From NCBI GenBank assembly GCA_947479475.1, contig CANJZW010000011.1:1-64000 (forward strand): DNA of 64,000 bases, in the 5' to 3' direction. How positions within the stretch are numbered: position 1 is the first letter of the stretch; every line of letters begins with the position of its first letter. The notes under the pieces were generated by a model that searched no databases, was not told where the DNA came from, and was given only the letters and a program-made list of their open reading frames with translations. This document shows positions 1 through 9,013 of the stretch, in pieces. Source of the stretch: Chthoniobacteraceae bacterium (GTDB taxonomy: Bacteria; Verrucomicrobiota; Verrucomicrobiia; Chthoniobacterales; Chthoniobacteraceae). The position numbers were made by a program, and so were the translations under genes.

Positions 1-292
1 ACCCCTTTCGAACTTGCCCTTCAGACTGGGAATCCTCGGCGGCAAGGCAGAGTCGGCGGAAAGTGAGGGTGAAATCAGCGCCGCCCTCCTGCATGAGGTG
101 CAGAAGTTTTTGAACAAGCGCCAGATCTTACGGGGCTTCTTGTTTGAGGCCGAGTTTTGCCCGCAGCCCTGCGAGCCAATCCAGCAGTCTTAGGGCGGGC
201 TGTTCGCAGTCCAGACACTCCGGGTAGTGGCGCTCCATCACGTGCCGGGCCAGCAAAGCCACGGAGGGATCGTCGCTTTGCGCGCAAAATAT
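1..292 (-). pseudogene. SelO/YdiU-like (UPF0061) protein remnant
   Basis: Minus-strand translation from about 292 to the window edge gives a stretch resembling the C-terminal part of SelO/YdiU pseudokinase-type AMPylases. It contains GLRAKLGL, then QKLLHLMQEGGADFTLTFRR, a pattern known from that family. An in-frame TAA at 128-130 splits it. A RHYPE motif lies only about 25 residues before GLRAKLGL, although in complete proteins these are much farther apart, so an internal deletion is likely. No start codon is seen; a TGA lies at 293-295. It is probably a dead gene. The family call rests on short motif matches, so it is moderate at best. Confidence 0.42.
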
Positions 293-301
293 TCAAAAGT
301 G

Positions 302-804
302 CCCACCCTGATGTGGCTGAAATCCACCCGCGTCAAGTTTGTCTTCCTGCACCACCTCGTTGGAGGCTACGGCAAGGCGGCTCGGGGCGGGGCGGGGCGG
401 TTGCCGCTCCCCTTTACGAGTGGAGTGGGCACACGCCGGAGGGGGCGAATGTTTTCAAGGAAAAGCGTCCCGGCTGGCCGATGCCCATCCACAATCTGCT
501 CCTTAAACACGGGGTGAACGTCGTTTTTCACGGCCACGACCATCTTTTTGTGAAGTAGGACTTTGGCGGGATCGTCTACCAGGAGGTGCTGCAACCTGGC
601 TACCAGCGTTACGACAATTCCCGAAGCGCTCAGGAGGACGGCTATTCGGGGGGCCTCATCCAGGGAAGCTCCGGGCACCTGCGGGTCCGCGTGGAGGGCG
701 ACAGTGCGCGGGTCGATTACGTGCGTGCCTTCCTTCCCTCTGATGAAAGCGGGGTCAGGAAAAACGGCTCGTTTTCAGCGAGTGACGAAGTTCACCCGAA
801 ATAG
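302..804 (+). pseudogene. Metallophosphoesterase, frameshifted and interrupted
   Basis: The reading resembles the C-terminal half of a calcineurin-like phosphoesterase: KFVFLHHLVGG, then KRPGWPMPIH and the metal-binding VVFHGHDHLF motif, then IVYQEVLQPG. The first piece is in frame 2 and the rest in frame 1. The switch falls in a GGGGC repeat at 384-400, consistent with slippage of a five-base unit. A TAG at 556-558 then interrupts the frame at a place where relatives usually have a Gln-type codon, after which similarity resumes up to the stop at 802-804. The N-terminal half is missing. It is the second decayed gene in a row at this edge. Confidence 0.6.
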
Positions 805-938
805 GATTGGGAACGCTTGGTGGCGGCGCAAAATCGGGCGGAGGGCAAGGCCGGGCGGTTGGGGGGCGCTTTAAAGTGAAGGAATCGGCACGTGGGCTGC
901 TCTTTTCGCTGGGTGAATCAGCCCTCTGCCTGTCAAAA

Positions 939-1709
939 ATGGGCTCCTTTTCCTCCATGGCCTCCCACTGCATTGTTCTCATTCCGATCTACCGGCCCCT
1001 CTTGGAGCCTCTGGAGGAATTTTCAGTGGATTTATCGGTTCGAAAGCTTTTCAGCAGAGAGATGCTTTTCCTGGCTCCGGAAGGTTTGGACACGGCGTAT
1101 TACCAAAAGCGGTACCCGTTCATTGCGATTCAAACGTTTCCGGCAGGCTTTTTCGCCTCTATTCACGGCTACAACCAGCTGCTGTTGAACCCGGCCTTTT
1201 ACCAAATGTACGCCCAGTACGAGTTCATGCTGATTTTGCAGACGGACGCCATCGTGCTGCGGGACGAACTTTCCGAGTGGATGGCGCGCCCCTACGATTA
1301 CATCGGGGCGCCCTGGCCGGTGGCCAACGAACTGGTTGTGCAGATCCCCCCGTTTGACGGCGATCGAGGAAAGCACCTCAGGATTCACGTCGGCAACGGT
1401 GGGTTGAGCCTGCGCCGGAACCAAAGCTGCATTGAATTGCTCAACGAATATTCAGCGGCGTGCGACATGTTTATTCGCACCGGTTCGAGCGAGGATTTGT
1501 TCTTTTCCTTCATGGGTTCTGTTTCCAAACGCTTCATCCTGCCGAATGAAGTTGTCGCCTCGGAGTTCTCCCTGGAAATTTCACCCGAACAATACATCGC
1601 CATGAACGCAGGACGCTTACCCATGGGGGCGCACGCCTGGTGGAAACACGCCCACGCTTTTTGGATGGCGCAATTTAGTAGTGGCGACAGTCTGATTCAG
1701 GCGGTTTGA
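939..1709 (+). CDS. DUF5672-type glycosyltransferase-like protein
   Basis: The protein of about 256 residues matches the DUF5672 pattern: an N-terminal strand (CIVLIPIYRP), an APEGLD segment, a central LILQTDAIVL strand with the Asp typical of nucleotide-sugar-binding folds, the YDYIGAPWP motif, and GNGGLSLR followed by SSEDLFFSF. The family is annotated as putative sugar-transfer proteins in cell-surface polysaccharide synthesis; that role is inferred. The open frame extends upstream to a TTG at 807, but similarity begins near 957, so ATG 939 (or ATG 957) is preferred; no clear Shine-Dalgarno supports either. It is intact, unlike the two genes before it, and no other cell-surface gene flanks it. 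Confidence 0.7.
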   Translation: MGSFSSMASHCIVLIPIYRPLLEPLEEFSVDLSVRKLFSREMLFLAPEGLDTAYYQKRYPFIAIQTFPAGFFASIHGYNQLLLNPAFYQMYAQYEFMLILQTDAIVLRDELSEWMARPYDYIGAPWPVANELVVQIPPFDGDRGKHLRIHVGNGGLSLRRNQSCIELLNEYSAACDMFIRTGSSEDLFFSFMGSVSKRFILPNEVVASEFSLEISPEQYIAMNAGRLPMGAHAWWKHAHAFWMAQFSSGDSLIQAV

Positions 1710-1790
1710 TCGTTAGCGAGTCAGGCCTCAGCGCCTTTTATCCCGCGAGTTTATAAACGCAGTCCCCAACCCAGCATGATCCCCCCTCCA

Positions 1791-3269
1791 ATGAAATTCA
1801 TTCTGCATTCCCTTCTCCTTTTCACGGCCTGCTTGTCCCTCCAAGCGGCGGGCATTGCAGGGAAACATCCCAACATCATTTTCATCCTGACCGACGACCA
1901 GGGTTACGGGGATGTTTCCGCCAACGGAAACCCCATCCTCAAGACCCCGAACATGGACCGGTTGCATAACGAGGGCGTCCGCTTCACGGACTTTCACGTC
2001 AGCCCCACCTGCGCCCCCACGCGCTCCGCGCTTTTAACCGGGCGGCACGAGTTCAAAAACGGGGTAACCCACACCATCCTCGAAAGGGAAAGGATGACGC
2101 TGGAGGCCACGACGCTCCCGCAGGTGCTCAAAAAGGCGGGGTACACTTCCGGGATTTTTGGCAAATGGCATCTGGGGGATGAGGACGCCTACCAGCCGGA
2201 AAAACGGGGCTTTGACGAGGTTTTCATCCATGGCGCGGGCGGAATCGGCCAGCATTATCCGGGCTCCTGCGGAGACGCGCCCGGCAACATGTACGCGTCG
2301 CCCTTGATCAAACACAACGGGAAGTTCGAAAAAACCGAGGGGTACTGTACCGATGTTTTTTTTGCGCAGGCGACGCGGTGGATCGAGCAGGTCAAGGGCA
2401 AGAAGCCCTTTTATGTGCACATCGCCACCAACGTACCCCACGGCCCACTGCAGGTGAGGGACGAGGACCTTGCCCGCTACAAGGACAAGGTTGCAGATCT
2501 CGATGCGGCCAAATTTTTTGGGATGCTTGCGAACGCCGACGACAATATTGGGCGGCTGCTCGCCAAGCTTTCGGAGTGGGGGATCGAGAAAGACACGCTG
2601 GTGATTTTCATGAACGACAATGGTGGGACCGCAGGGTGCAAGGTGTTTAATGCCGGGATGCGGGGCACCAAGGGAACTCCTTTCCTGGGCGGCACCCGGG
2701 CGTCCTCGTTCTGGAGATGGCCCGGGACTTTGAAGCCGGCCGACGCCAATCAACTCACGGCGCACATCGATTTTCTCCCCACACTCGCCCAAATCGCGGG
2801 CGTGCCGCTCGATGCTAAAACCGCCGGGCAGGTCGAAGGACGCAGCCTTGTGCCGTTACTTGAAAACCCAGCCTCGGCCTGGCCCGCCCGCACCCTCTTT
2901 ACGCACCTCGGCCGCTGGGCAAAGGACAGTTCCCCGGAGACCGGCAAGTACATGAACTGCAGCGTTCGGACGAAGGACTTTCATCTGGTAAACACTTCGA
3001 AGCAAAACAAGCCCGAGTGGATGCTCTTTGACCTGAGGAACGACTTCGGCGAAGCAAACGACGTCGCGGCGCAAAACGGGGCCGTCCTTGAAGAAATGAA
3101 GGCCGCCTATGAGAAATGGTGGCCCGCGGTGGTGCCGATGATGGTCAACGAGACGACCCCTCTGGCTGCCGAAAATCCATTTTGGACTCTGTACCGCAAG
3201 CAGTTTGGAAGTCTGCCCCCGCCTGAGTCGGAGGCCTCGCAAAAGCGTCGGGCCCGGGACGACAAGTAG
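1791..3269 (+). CDS. Secreted arylsulfatase-family sulfatase
   Basis: The 492-residue protein begins with a signal peptide (hydrophobic residues about 4-20 ending SLQAA). The alkaline-phosphatase-like fold is marked by IIFILTDDQGYGD (metal-binding Asp pair) and the sulfatase motif CAPTR at residues 74-78, whose Cys is converted to formylglycine in this family. GKWHLG follows, as does a second metal motif in FMNDNGG. It should hydrolyse sulfate esters, probably of polysaccharides, outside the cytoplasm. ATG 1791 is chosen over ATG 1776 because it starts the signal peptide directly. The substrate cannot be deduced. No dedicated maturase or sugar transporter lies next to it. Confidence 0.9.
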   Translation: MKFILHSLLLFTACLSLQAAGIAGKHPNIIFILTDDQGYGDVSANGNPILKTPNMDRLHNEGVRFTDFHVSPTCAPTRSALLTGRHEFKNGVTHTILERERMTLEATTLPQVLKKAGYTSGIFGKWHLGDEDAYQPEKRGFDEVFIHGAGGIGQHYPGSCGDAPGNMYASPLIKHNGKFEKTEGYCTDVFFAQATRWIEQVKGKKPFYVHIATNVPHGPLQVRDEDLARYKDKVADLDAAKFFGMLANADDNIGRLLAKLSEWGIEKDTLVIFMNDNGGTAGCKVFNAGMRGTKGTPFLGGTRASSFWRWPGTLKPADANQLTAHIDFLPTLAQIAGVPLDAKTAGQVEGRSLVPLLENPASAWPARTLFTHLGRWAKDSSPETGKYMNCSVRTKDFHLVNTSKQNKPEWMLFDLRNDFGEANDVAAQNGAVLEEMKAAYEKWWPAVVPMMVNETTPLAAENPFWTLYRKQFGSLPPPESEASQKRRARDDK

Positions 3270-3513
3270 GCGTCGGTCTTCGCGTGGGAGACGTCTGTTT
3301 TCGGAGCGGGAGCGGGAGTGGCGTGTCGCGGCCTTCCGACGCCCCGATTTGACGTTGATTTTTTGTCCTGATTGAGAGTTTGGATCGCCCTCTTTCTTTT
3401 GAGCTCGGGATAAGTATTCTTCCTAGTGGACAATCAGGTTTTGATGGGCTTTAAGTACGGCGAAAGGAGCGTTCTGACTCCTTAGATCAGTAAGCCCCCC
3501 TCAATTATTTGTT

Positions 3514-5307
3514 ATGAATTTTAATTGTCCGACGTGCTCCATGCAGTTGATGGCGGATTCCCAAATGGCGGGACAATTAGTCAAGTGTCCGGGTTGTAAC
3601 TCCAAGCTGCAGGTGCCCGCGGGGTTTGAGGGAGATTCTCACAATGCCGGAGGGTCCGAACACGGAGGCTCTTCTGGCAGGAACCCCAGCCGGAATGTCT
3701 GGAAGGAGCAGGATCCGACCAATCCAAATTCGCTTCTGAGCGTTGGGATAGGGTTCGGGATTACCATCGTTTGGTTTGCGATCATTTATTTCTTCCAGGC
3801 GCCTGCGAGCAAGGTGTCCAGCGAGTTCACCACTGGGGAGACGCTGGCGAATCTGTTTTACAAGCACTTCACAGTCAGTTTTGCCAATACGTTGTTTTTC
3901 TGTTGGGCAGCGGCGATCTGTTATTTGAAGATGCTCAAACTCAAGCATCAGCGGCAGGCGATGCTTCTGGACGTGCTGCCCAGGGGTTTGGGGGAGCAGA
4001 TCAATGTTCAAAATGTGGGCACCTTTATTGACCATGTGTACGGGCTGCCGGAAACGCTTCGTGACAGTTTGATGGTCAACCGGATCCGCAAGGCCCTGGA
4101 GTTTTTCGAGAGCCGTCAGAACGTGGCGGATGTCAGTAGCCTGATGGGAAGCCAGTCAGCAATTGACGGATCCCGCATCATGGGGAGTTATATTCTGATC
4201 CGCGCCTTTTTGTGGGCGATCCCGTTGCTGGGATTTATCGGAACGGTGATCGGTCTCTCCCACGCGATCAGCGGCATGAGTTTCTCGAATGTGGAGGATG
4301 TCAGCAAGATCGTGGGATCCATTAACAACGTGACAAGCGGACTGGGGACGGCCTTCGACGCGACGCTTCTGGGGTTGGTCTTTGCAGTGGTGTTGAACTT
4401 CCCGTTGAATTCGCTGGCGAAGCACGAAGAAGAAGCGTTGAACGACATTGATGCCTTTTGTAACGAAGTCCTGTTGCCGCGGCTTGACGACGGTGCGTCC
4501 GGAGGTGCTCAGGACAGACAGAGTTCAGCCGCGAACGACATGGGGACTCTGGCCGAGGCGGTTGCCAGCGCCATTACGGCCTCACAGCGCGAATTTCTGG
4601 CCGATCTAAACACGCTTTCCGCGCGGATGTTGGATTACGCGAGCACCCTCGAGGGGCGCAACGAGCAATACCAGCAAGCCGCCTTGCAGCACCTCTCCGA
4701 ACAGGTTGGAGCCGTGGACGCCCGCACGCATGAGCATTTTGAAATGGTGCGCCAGCAGCAGGAAGGCGTCATGAACCATTTTTCCGCCAGTTTTGCGAGT
4801 TTGGAGCAGTCCAGCCGAGAGGCCTATGAGGCAATGGTGCACAGCCAGAACTCGGTGGTAAACCAGTTTACAGAAAAGGTCGGAGCCCTTTCGTCCGGGG
4901 TGGAGACCTTGGCGAAAAGCCAGATGGAGGCTGTGGCGGATCTCGCCCACAAGTTGGAATCGATGTCTGGCGGGGTCCAGAAGGCGTTATCTTCTTCGGT
5001 GGAGGCCAGCACTCGCGCGATGGTCGGAATGGGAGAACATCTCTCGAAGCTGGATCACAGCTCGAAAGATTACCAGCAGGCGGTGCATGCGGCGCAGCAG
5101 GAGGCAACCAAGCTCTTCGCTGACAAAATAGGGGTGATGTCTACCGGCTTGGGTGAATCGCTCCAATCCTCCGTGCAGTTGACTCAGAAAACGATTTCGG
5201 GAATCGAAGCCGGGATTGGAAGCCTGAATACGGTCTTGGAAAAGCTAAGCAAAGAGCAGGTTGTGGTGCAGCAGGTGCAGAAAAAAGGTTGGTTTGGGCG
5301 GAGTTAG
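3514..5307 (+). CDS. MotA/TolQ/ExbB-like channel with zinc ribbon and long C-terminal helical tail
   Basis: The 597-residue protein starts with a zinc ribbon (C5-x2-C8 and C25-x2-C28), then a Gly/Ser linker. Hydrophobic spans lie near 74-95, 118-140, 224-250 and 278-298. The last two carry PLLGFIGTVIGL and GLGTAFDATLLGLVFAV, hallmarks of the MotA/TolQ/ExbB stator family. Residues about 330-597 are predicted helical, Gln/Glu/Ser-rich and apparently coiled coil. It is the first gene of a three-gene operon (gaps of 51 and 17 bp) with two ExbD-like partners. Known relatives form pentamers around a dimer of single-span partners and conduct protons or sodium. The long cytoplasmic tail recalls ZorA, but no Zorya nuclease or helicase genes are present. 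Function is unknown. Confidence 0.82.
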   Translation: MNFNCPTCSMQLMADSQMAGQLVKCPGCNSKLQVPAGFEGDSHNAGGSEHGGSSGRNPSRNVWKEQDPTNPNSLLSVGIGFGITIVWFAIIYFFQAPASKVSSEFTTGETLANLFYKHFTVSFANTLFFCWAAAICYLKMLKLKHQRQAMLLDVLPRGLGEQINVQNVGTFIDHVYGLPETLRDSLMVNRIRKALEFFESRQNVADVSSLMGSQSAIDGSRIMGSYILIRAFLWAIPLLGFIGTVIGLSHAISGMSFSNVEDVSKIVGSINNVTSGLGTAFDATLLGLVFAVVLNFPLNSLAKHEEEALNDIDAFCNEVLLPRLDDGASGGAQDRQSSAANDMGTLAEAVASAITASQREFLADLNTLSARMLDYASTLEGRNEQYQQAALQHLSEQVGAVDARTHEHFEMVRQQQEGVMNHFSASFASLEQSSREAYEAMVHSQNSVVNQFTEKVGALSSGVETLAKSQMEAVADLAHKLESMSGGVQKALSSSVEASTRAMVGMGEHLSKLDHSSKDYQQAVHAAQQEATKLFADKIGVMSTGLGESLQSSVQLTQKTISGIEAGIGSLNTVLEKLSKEQVVVQQVQKKGWFGRS

Positions 5308-5358
5308 TCGGCGGCGCCTCGACGATCCCCCCTTTGACTCACGGAGCCCCCTGAAGCC

Positions 5359-6255
5359 ATGACCAGAAGACCCAGACACAAGGCAGACGAGATCATGATG
5401 ATCCCGTTTCTGGACATTCTTTGTTCGCTGATTGGCGTTCTCGTTCTCATCATCGTGGTGCTGGTGATTGCCCAGACCCAACGCATCAATGGCCGCACTC
5501 CCGAGGAGTTGCAACGGGCCCAGGAGTTCATCCGGATGCAAAAGATGCAGAAGGAGAATGCCATCAAATACAGCGGTCTGACAGACAAACTCGACAAGCT
5601 CACGAAAACTCAGGACGAAAGCCGGGCTAAAAAACTGGCTGCTGAAAAACTCAGCGAGATGCTCCGTCTTGCCGAGATGAATCAGGAAAAAAACAAGGAA
5701 TCCGCGAGCAAGCTCCAAAAAGAGCTGGAGGATCTCCTCGTGGAAATCCGGGGCCTGACGGCTCAGGATCCCGATTTGAAGGCGAAAATCGCGGAACTGC
5801 AGGCCGCCGTGGCCAAGCTTCAGGGGCCTGAGAACAAAGAACGCTCCGTCGTGGTCAACCCTCAGGGATCAGGACTGGCGGCGGGGTCGGTGATTTTCTT
5901 TGTGGATGCGGCGGGGGACAAGTTGACGTATTTCTGGAATGAAAAGGAAAAGGCCGTCGTCAGTGCGGTGCCGGAGGTGATCGTGGCGGATGCCGGGTTC
6001 AACGCGTTTCTGGAGGCCGTCAAGAAAGTGCCCCAGAGCAAGATTATCTTTCTGACCCGGGATGACGGGATGCGCTCTTACAACCTGGCGGCCGGTTGGG
6101 CGCAGTCCCAGTACAAATATCCAGTGGCGCAGCTTGGGAAGTTGCCAGTGCCCGGGCGCGGTGAGCTGGATATGAAATTGTTTGGAAATTTAGTCGGAAA
6201 ACTTCCGGCGCCTGCCCCCGAAAAACCAGCGCCGGGAGCGCCCCCTAAACCTTAG
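5359..6255 (+). CDS. ExbD/TolR-like single-span partner protein (first copy)
   Basis: The 298-residue protein has a short cytoplasmic N-terminus followed by one membrane span starting at IPFLDILCSLIGVLVLI. Asp19 sits where ExbD/TolR/MotB proteins keep the ion-carrying Asp. Residues about 45-160 are strongly helical and probably coiled coil (Lys/Glu/Gln-rich). A C-terminal globular domain (about 165-280) and a Pro/Ala-rich tail follow. It lies 51 bp after the ExbB-like gene and 17 bp before a second ExbD-like gene. The C-terminal domain does not show the OmpA-type peptidoglycan-binding pattern of MotB or ZorB. A role as stator partner is inferred from topology, the Asp and position. Confidence 0.7.
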   Translation: MTRRPRHKADEIMMIPFLDILCSLIGVLVLIIVVLVIAQTQRINGRTPEELQRAQEFIRMQKMQKENAIKYSGLTDKLDKLTKTQDESRAKKLAAEKLSEMLRLAEMNQEKNKESASKLQKELEDLLVEIRGLTAQDPDLKAKIAELQAAVAKLQGPENKERSVVVNPQGSGLAAGSVIFFVDAAGDKLTYFWNEKEKAVVSAVPEVIVADAGFNAFLEAVKKVPQSKIIFLTRDDGMRSYNLAAGWAQSQYKYPVAQLGKLPVPGRGELDMKLFGNLVGKLPAPAPEKPAPGAPPKP

Positions 6256-6272
6256 CCAGCTTTTTTCAAGTT

Positions 6273-7475
6273 ATGGCCCGCCGCTCAAAACCCCACGAGG
6301 AAGAACTTCCCTTTGTCGCCCTCATGGACACCATGACGAACGTCGTGGGGGTCCTGATTATTGTCCTCGTCATGATCGGGATCGGCCTGGCTAAGTCGGT
6401 GCAGAAGGTGCTCTCCGAATTACCGTCGGTGAGTGTCGAAGAACATGCGAAGCTCAAGGAGGAACTCGCCGCTTTTGACGCAAAGCGGGATCCGGCAGAG
6501 GTGGAGGCGGAAATTGCCAAACTGAAGGAGGAACTGGCCAAAGCGGCGGAGAAGTTAAAGACGCTGGAACTTCAGAAAGACAACAGTCCCACACCGATCG
6601 TTGATCTCGATAAGATGATGAAGGAGTTGGAAGCCGCCCGGAAGGAGCGGATGGAACGCAAGACCGCGATTGACCAATTGCTTGCGGAGATCGACAAGTT
6701 AAAGTTGAAGCTGGATACGACCCCACGCTTTGAGGCACAGCCTCCAGTGGTGGTGCGTTTGCCCAATGCCAAACCGATGCCCGAAAAAGCGGAGATCCAC
6801 CGGGTGCTTGTGAGCGAAAACCGGATCATGTTCCTGCAGAACCTACAGCTAGCCCAAGTGATCGAGGAGGAGCTCAAGAAGGATGGTTCGCCCTACACAC
6901 TCCGGCGTGAAACCTTGAAAGGGCCGGATGGAAAGCCGATCATGAAAAAAGGCCCCAGCGGCCTGCCGGTTCAGCAAAGAAAGACTTACTTTGACGGGGC
7001 CAAGATGGAGGTGTTCTTTAACGACCTTTTCAACAAACGCAAGGCGAGCAAACGCGATTTGAACCGGGATCTTTTGGTCAAAGTAGTCCAGATTCCAAAC
7101 TCTCCGACCGTTCAAATGAAGCTGGAGCCCAGGCCTGAAAGCGGCGAAACGGTGGCGCAAGCAATGCTCCAAACTTCCTTTTTTCGCTCCCAACTACGCG
7201 AGCTGAAAAAAGACCCGGATTCCGTGCTTTGGTTCCATGTCTGCAAGGATTCGATCCCCGCCTACTTGGGCGCCCGCGATATCGTCGATGCGACCGAGCA
7301 GCTTCCGGTGGGGTGGGAGATTTTTGACAGGCCGCTCTACACCCAAAATATGCCAGCGGACTTTCTGGTCGATTTCACCCCCGTGGTTGTCGCGCCAGCG
7401 GCCGCAGGAGCGGCAGTTAAGCCGCCAGGCCCCCCGCCCGTGGTGATCGCGGCGCCCAAGATGTCGGTGGATTGA
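6273..7475 (+). CDS. ExbD/TolR-like single-span partner protein (second copy)
   Basis: The 400-residue protein has the same layout as its upstream neighbour: N-terminal span LPFVALMDTMTNVVGVLIIV with Asp19 and the Gly26-Val-Leu also present in the first copy, then a coiled coil (about 50-160), a globular domain (about 170-350) and a Pro/Ala-rich end. The shared Asp19 spacing suggests the two are paralogous partners of one channel, possibly a heterodimer. A 17 bp gap implies co-transcription. After the stop, the operon runs into a convergent oxidoreductase gene; the 63 bp between holds an imperfect hairpin (about 7490-7521) without a T-run. Function unknown. Confidence 0.68.
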   Translation: MARRSKPHEEELPFVALMDTMTNVVGVLIIVLVMIGIGLAKSVQKVLSELPSVSVEEHAKLKEELAAFDAKRDPAEVEAEIAKLKEELAKAAEKLKTLELQKDNSPTPIVDLDKMMKELEAARKERMERKTAIDQLLAEIDKLKLKLDTTPRFEAQPPVVVRLPNAKPMPEKAEIHRVLVSENRIMFLQNLQLAQVIEEELKKDGSPYTLRRETLKGPDGKPIMKKGPSGLPVQQRKTYFDGAKMEVFFNDLFNKRKASKRDLNRDLLVKVVQIPNSPTVQMKLEPRPESGETVAQAMLQTSFFRSQLRELKKDPDSVLWFHVCKDSIPAYLGARDIVDATEQLPVGWEIFDRPLYTQNMPADFLVDFTPVVVAPAAAGAAVKPPGPPPVVIAAPKMSVD

Positions 7476-7538
7476 GATCCTAGAACCACGTCGAGCGTGA
7501 ACCCGAAGGTGCACGCTTCGCGATGGCCCGCCGGATTT

Positions 7539-8978
7539 CTAGATGGCGTCCTCTGTCGGAACAATAAAGGGGGCCCGGTATTCCCTAGTCAGCAGGGCGT
7601 CTGCTTTTGGGTTAGACGCGAAGGCTTCTAGTTGCGGATCTAGGTGGAGGTGTTCGCCAAAAATAAATTTGTTCCGCTCCATATCCACCCCGGCGTCCTT
7701 GAGGGACTCGAGAGTTTTTTCAAAGGTTCCACTCACATCGTCCTGTACGACCAAGGTGGAAAGCTGGGAGTGGATCTCCTCCGGAGTGGCTTCCCGACCA
7801 AGACGGTAGGAAATGTTCGCGATATGGCAGAGGGCGGCGGATTGGTGTCCTTCGAGAATGTCTGCAGCGAGGTCGGTGTGTTTTCTGGAACGGACGGCCC
7901 GGAGGAAGTTGGCAAAATGGTTTTCCGATTTGGCCAAGAAGACCTCTTTTGGTACGCCGTTGACATCAAACAGATGGCTGTCGGCAATGATTCCTTCAGT
8001 GCCGTAAAAGAACCACATGGAGCGGATGGCTGGATGAAACTGGGCGGTCCGCAGGTTGCGTGTTTCGGAGACGATTGTTTTGTCCCCAAAGTCGTGGATC
8101 GCCACTTGCGAGTTGGGGGTTTCGGCAACATCCCCGAATTTAAAACGGCCGCCATAGCTTAGGACGCTTTTGCCCAGGCCCTGGACTCCGAGGCCCCAGC
8201 GGCAGACGTCCGTGGCGTGGACGTTGCTGTTGCCTATTTCCCCGTTGCCAGTGTCCCACATCCAGTGCCAATCGTAGTGAAACTTTGCGCGCGTCAGTTT
8301 GCTCATCGGGGCTGGGCCGGCCCACAGGTTGTAGTCGCAACGGGGCGGGATCTGGCAGTTCACCGGCCCGCCGATGGAGGATCGGCCGCTATAAAAAATG
8401 CTGCGTGCCAGTTTGACCTCGCCAAGCTTTCCTTCGTGCATGTACGCGACCGCGGCCGCGAGGCCGCCCCGGGAACGGTTTTGGGTTCCAGCCTGACAGA
8501 TCCGGTTTAGTTTGCGCGCGGTCTGAACGATGCGCCGCCCTTCGGTCACGTTATGGCTGACGGGTTTTTCCACATAGACGTCCTTGCCGGCCTGCATCGC
8601 CCAGATGGCCGCCAGCGCGTGCCAGTGGTTGGGGGTCGCAATGAAGACAACGTCGACGGATTTGTCCTCAAACACCTCCCTCATGTCTTGCACTTTTGCA
8701 GGCATGGGACGCCCCATTCTCTGGAGAAGCGCGCCCACTTCATCGGTGCGCTCTGCGTCGGGGTCGCACACATAGGCGATGTCGCAGTCCGGGAGGCGGG
8801 CCAGTTCGCTTGCGTGCGCCTTGCCCCGGATGCCGCAGCCGATGATTGCGGCAGTGAGTTTGGAATTGGGGGAGACAGGGGCGGGGGCATCTGCGGCAAA
8901 AAGGGAGGCCGATGGAAGAGCTACGGCAGCGGCCATGAGGGAATCTTCAAAAAAGCGCCGTCTGGTGATGTGGTTCAT
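7539..8978 (-). CDS. Secreted Gfo/Idh/MocA family oxidoreductase
   Basis: The 479-residue protein has a twin-arginine-type signal (TRRRFFEDSLMAAAVALPSA). A Rossmann fold follows, with IIGCGIRGKAH as dinucleotide-binding loop, and YVEKPVSHN is the family EKP motif. The C-terminal part has the GFO_IDH_MocA pattern (WMWDTGNGEIGN, HATDVCRWGLG). These enzymes oxidise or reduce sugars and glycosides with tightly bound NAD(P); Tat export fits a protein folded with its cofactor. Thirty-five bp upstream another Gfo/Idh/MocA gene ends on the same strand, so the two are probably co-transcribed. The substrate is unknown. Confidence 0.85.
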   Translation of the reverse strand: MNHITRRRFFEDSLMAAAVALPSASLFAADAPAPVSPNSKLTAAIIGCGIRGKAHASELARLPDCDIAYVCDPDAERTDEVGALLQRMGRPMPAKVQDMREVFEDKSVDVVFIATPNHWHALAAIWAMQAGKDVYVEKPVSHNVTEGRRIVQTARKLNRICQAGTQNRSRGGLAAAVAYMHEGKLGEVKLARSIFYSGRSSIGGPVNCQIPPRCDYNLWAGPAPMSKLTRAKFHYDWHWMWDTGNGEIGNSNVHATDVCRWGLGVQGLGKSVLSYGGRFKFGDVAETPNSQVAIHDFGDKTIVSETRNLRTAQFHPAIRSMWFFYGTEGIIADSHLFDVNGVPKEVFLAKSENHFANFLRAVRSRKHTDLAADILEGHQSAALCHIANISYRLGREATPEEIHSQLSTLVVQDDVSGTFEKTLESLKDAGVDMERNKFIFGEHLHLDPQLEAFASNPKADALLTREYRAPFIVPTEDAI

Positions 8979-9013
8979 GAAGTTTTGATAAGGGTTGAAG
9001 GATACTCCGCGGC

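Noticed and set aside
2034-2792. 252-codon minus-strand open frame opposite the sulfatase
   Set aside because: It is the shadow of the sulfatase; no motif is present.
3514-7475. Zorya anti-phage system
   Set aside because: The channel tail recalls ZorA, but no OmpA-type ZorB domain and no ZorC/D or ZorE genes are nearby.
7490-7521. Possible Rho-independent terminator between convergent genes
   Set aside because: The stem is imperfect with a bulge and no T-run follows.
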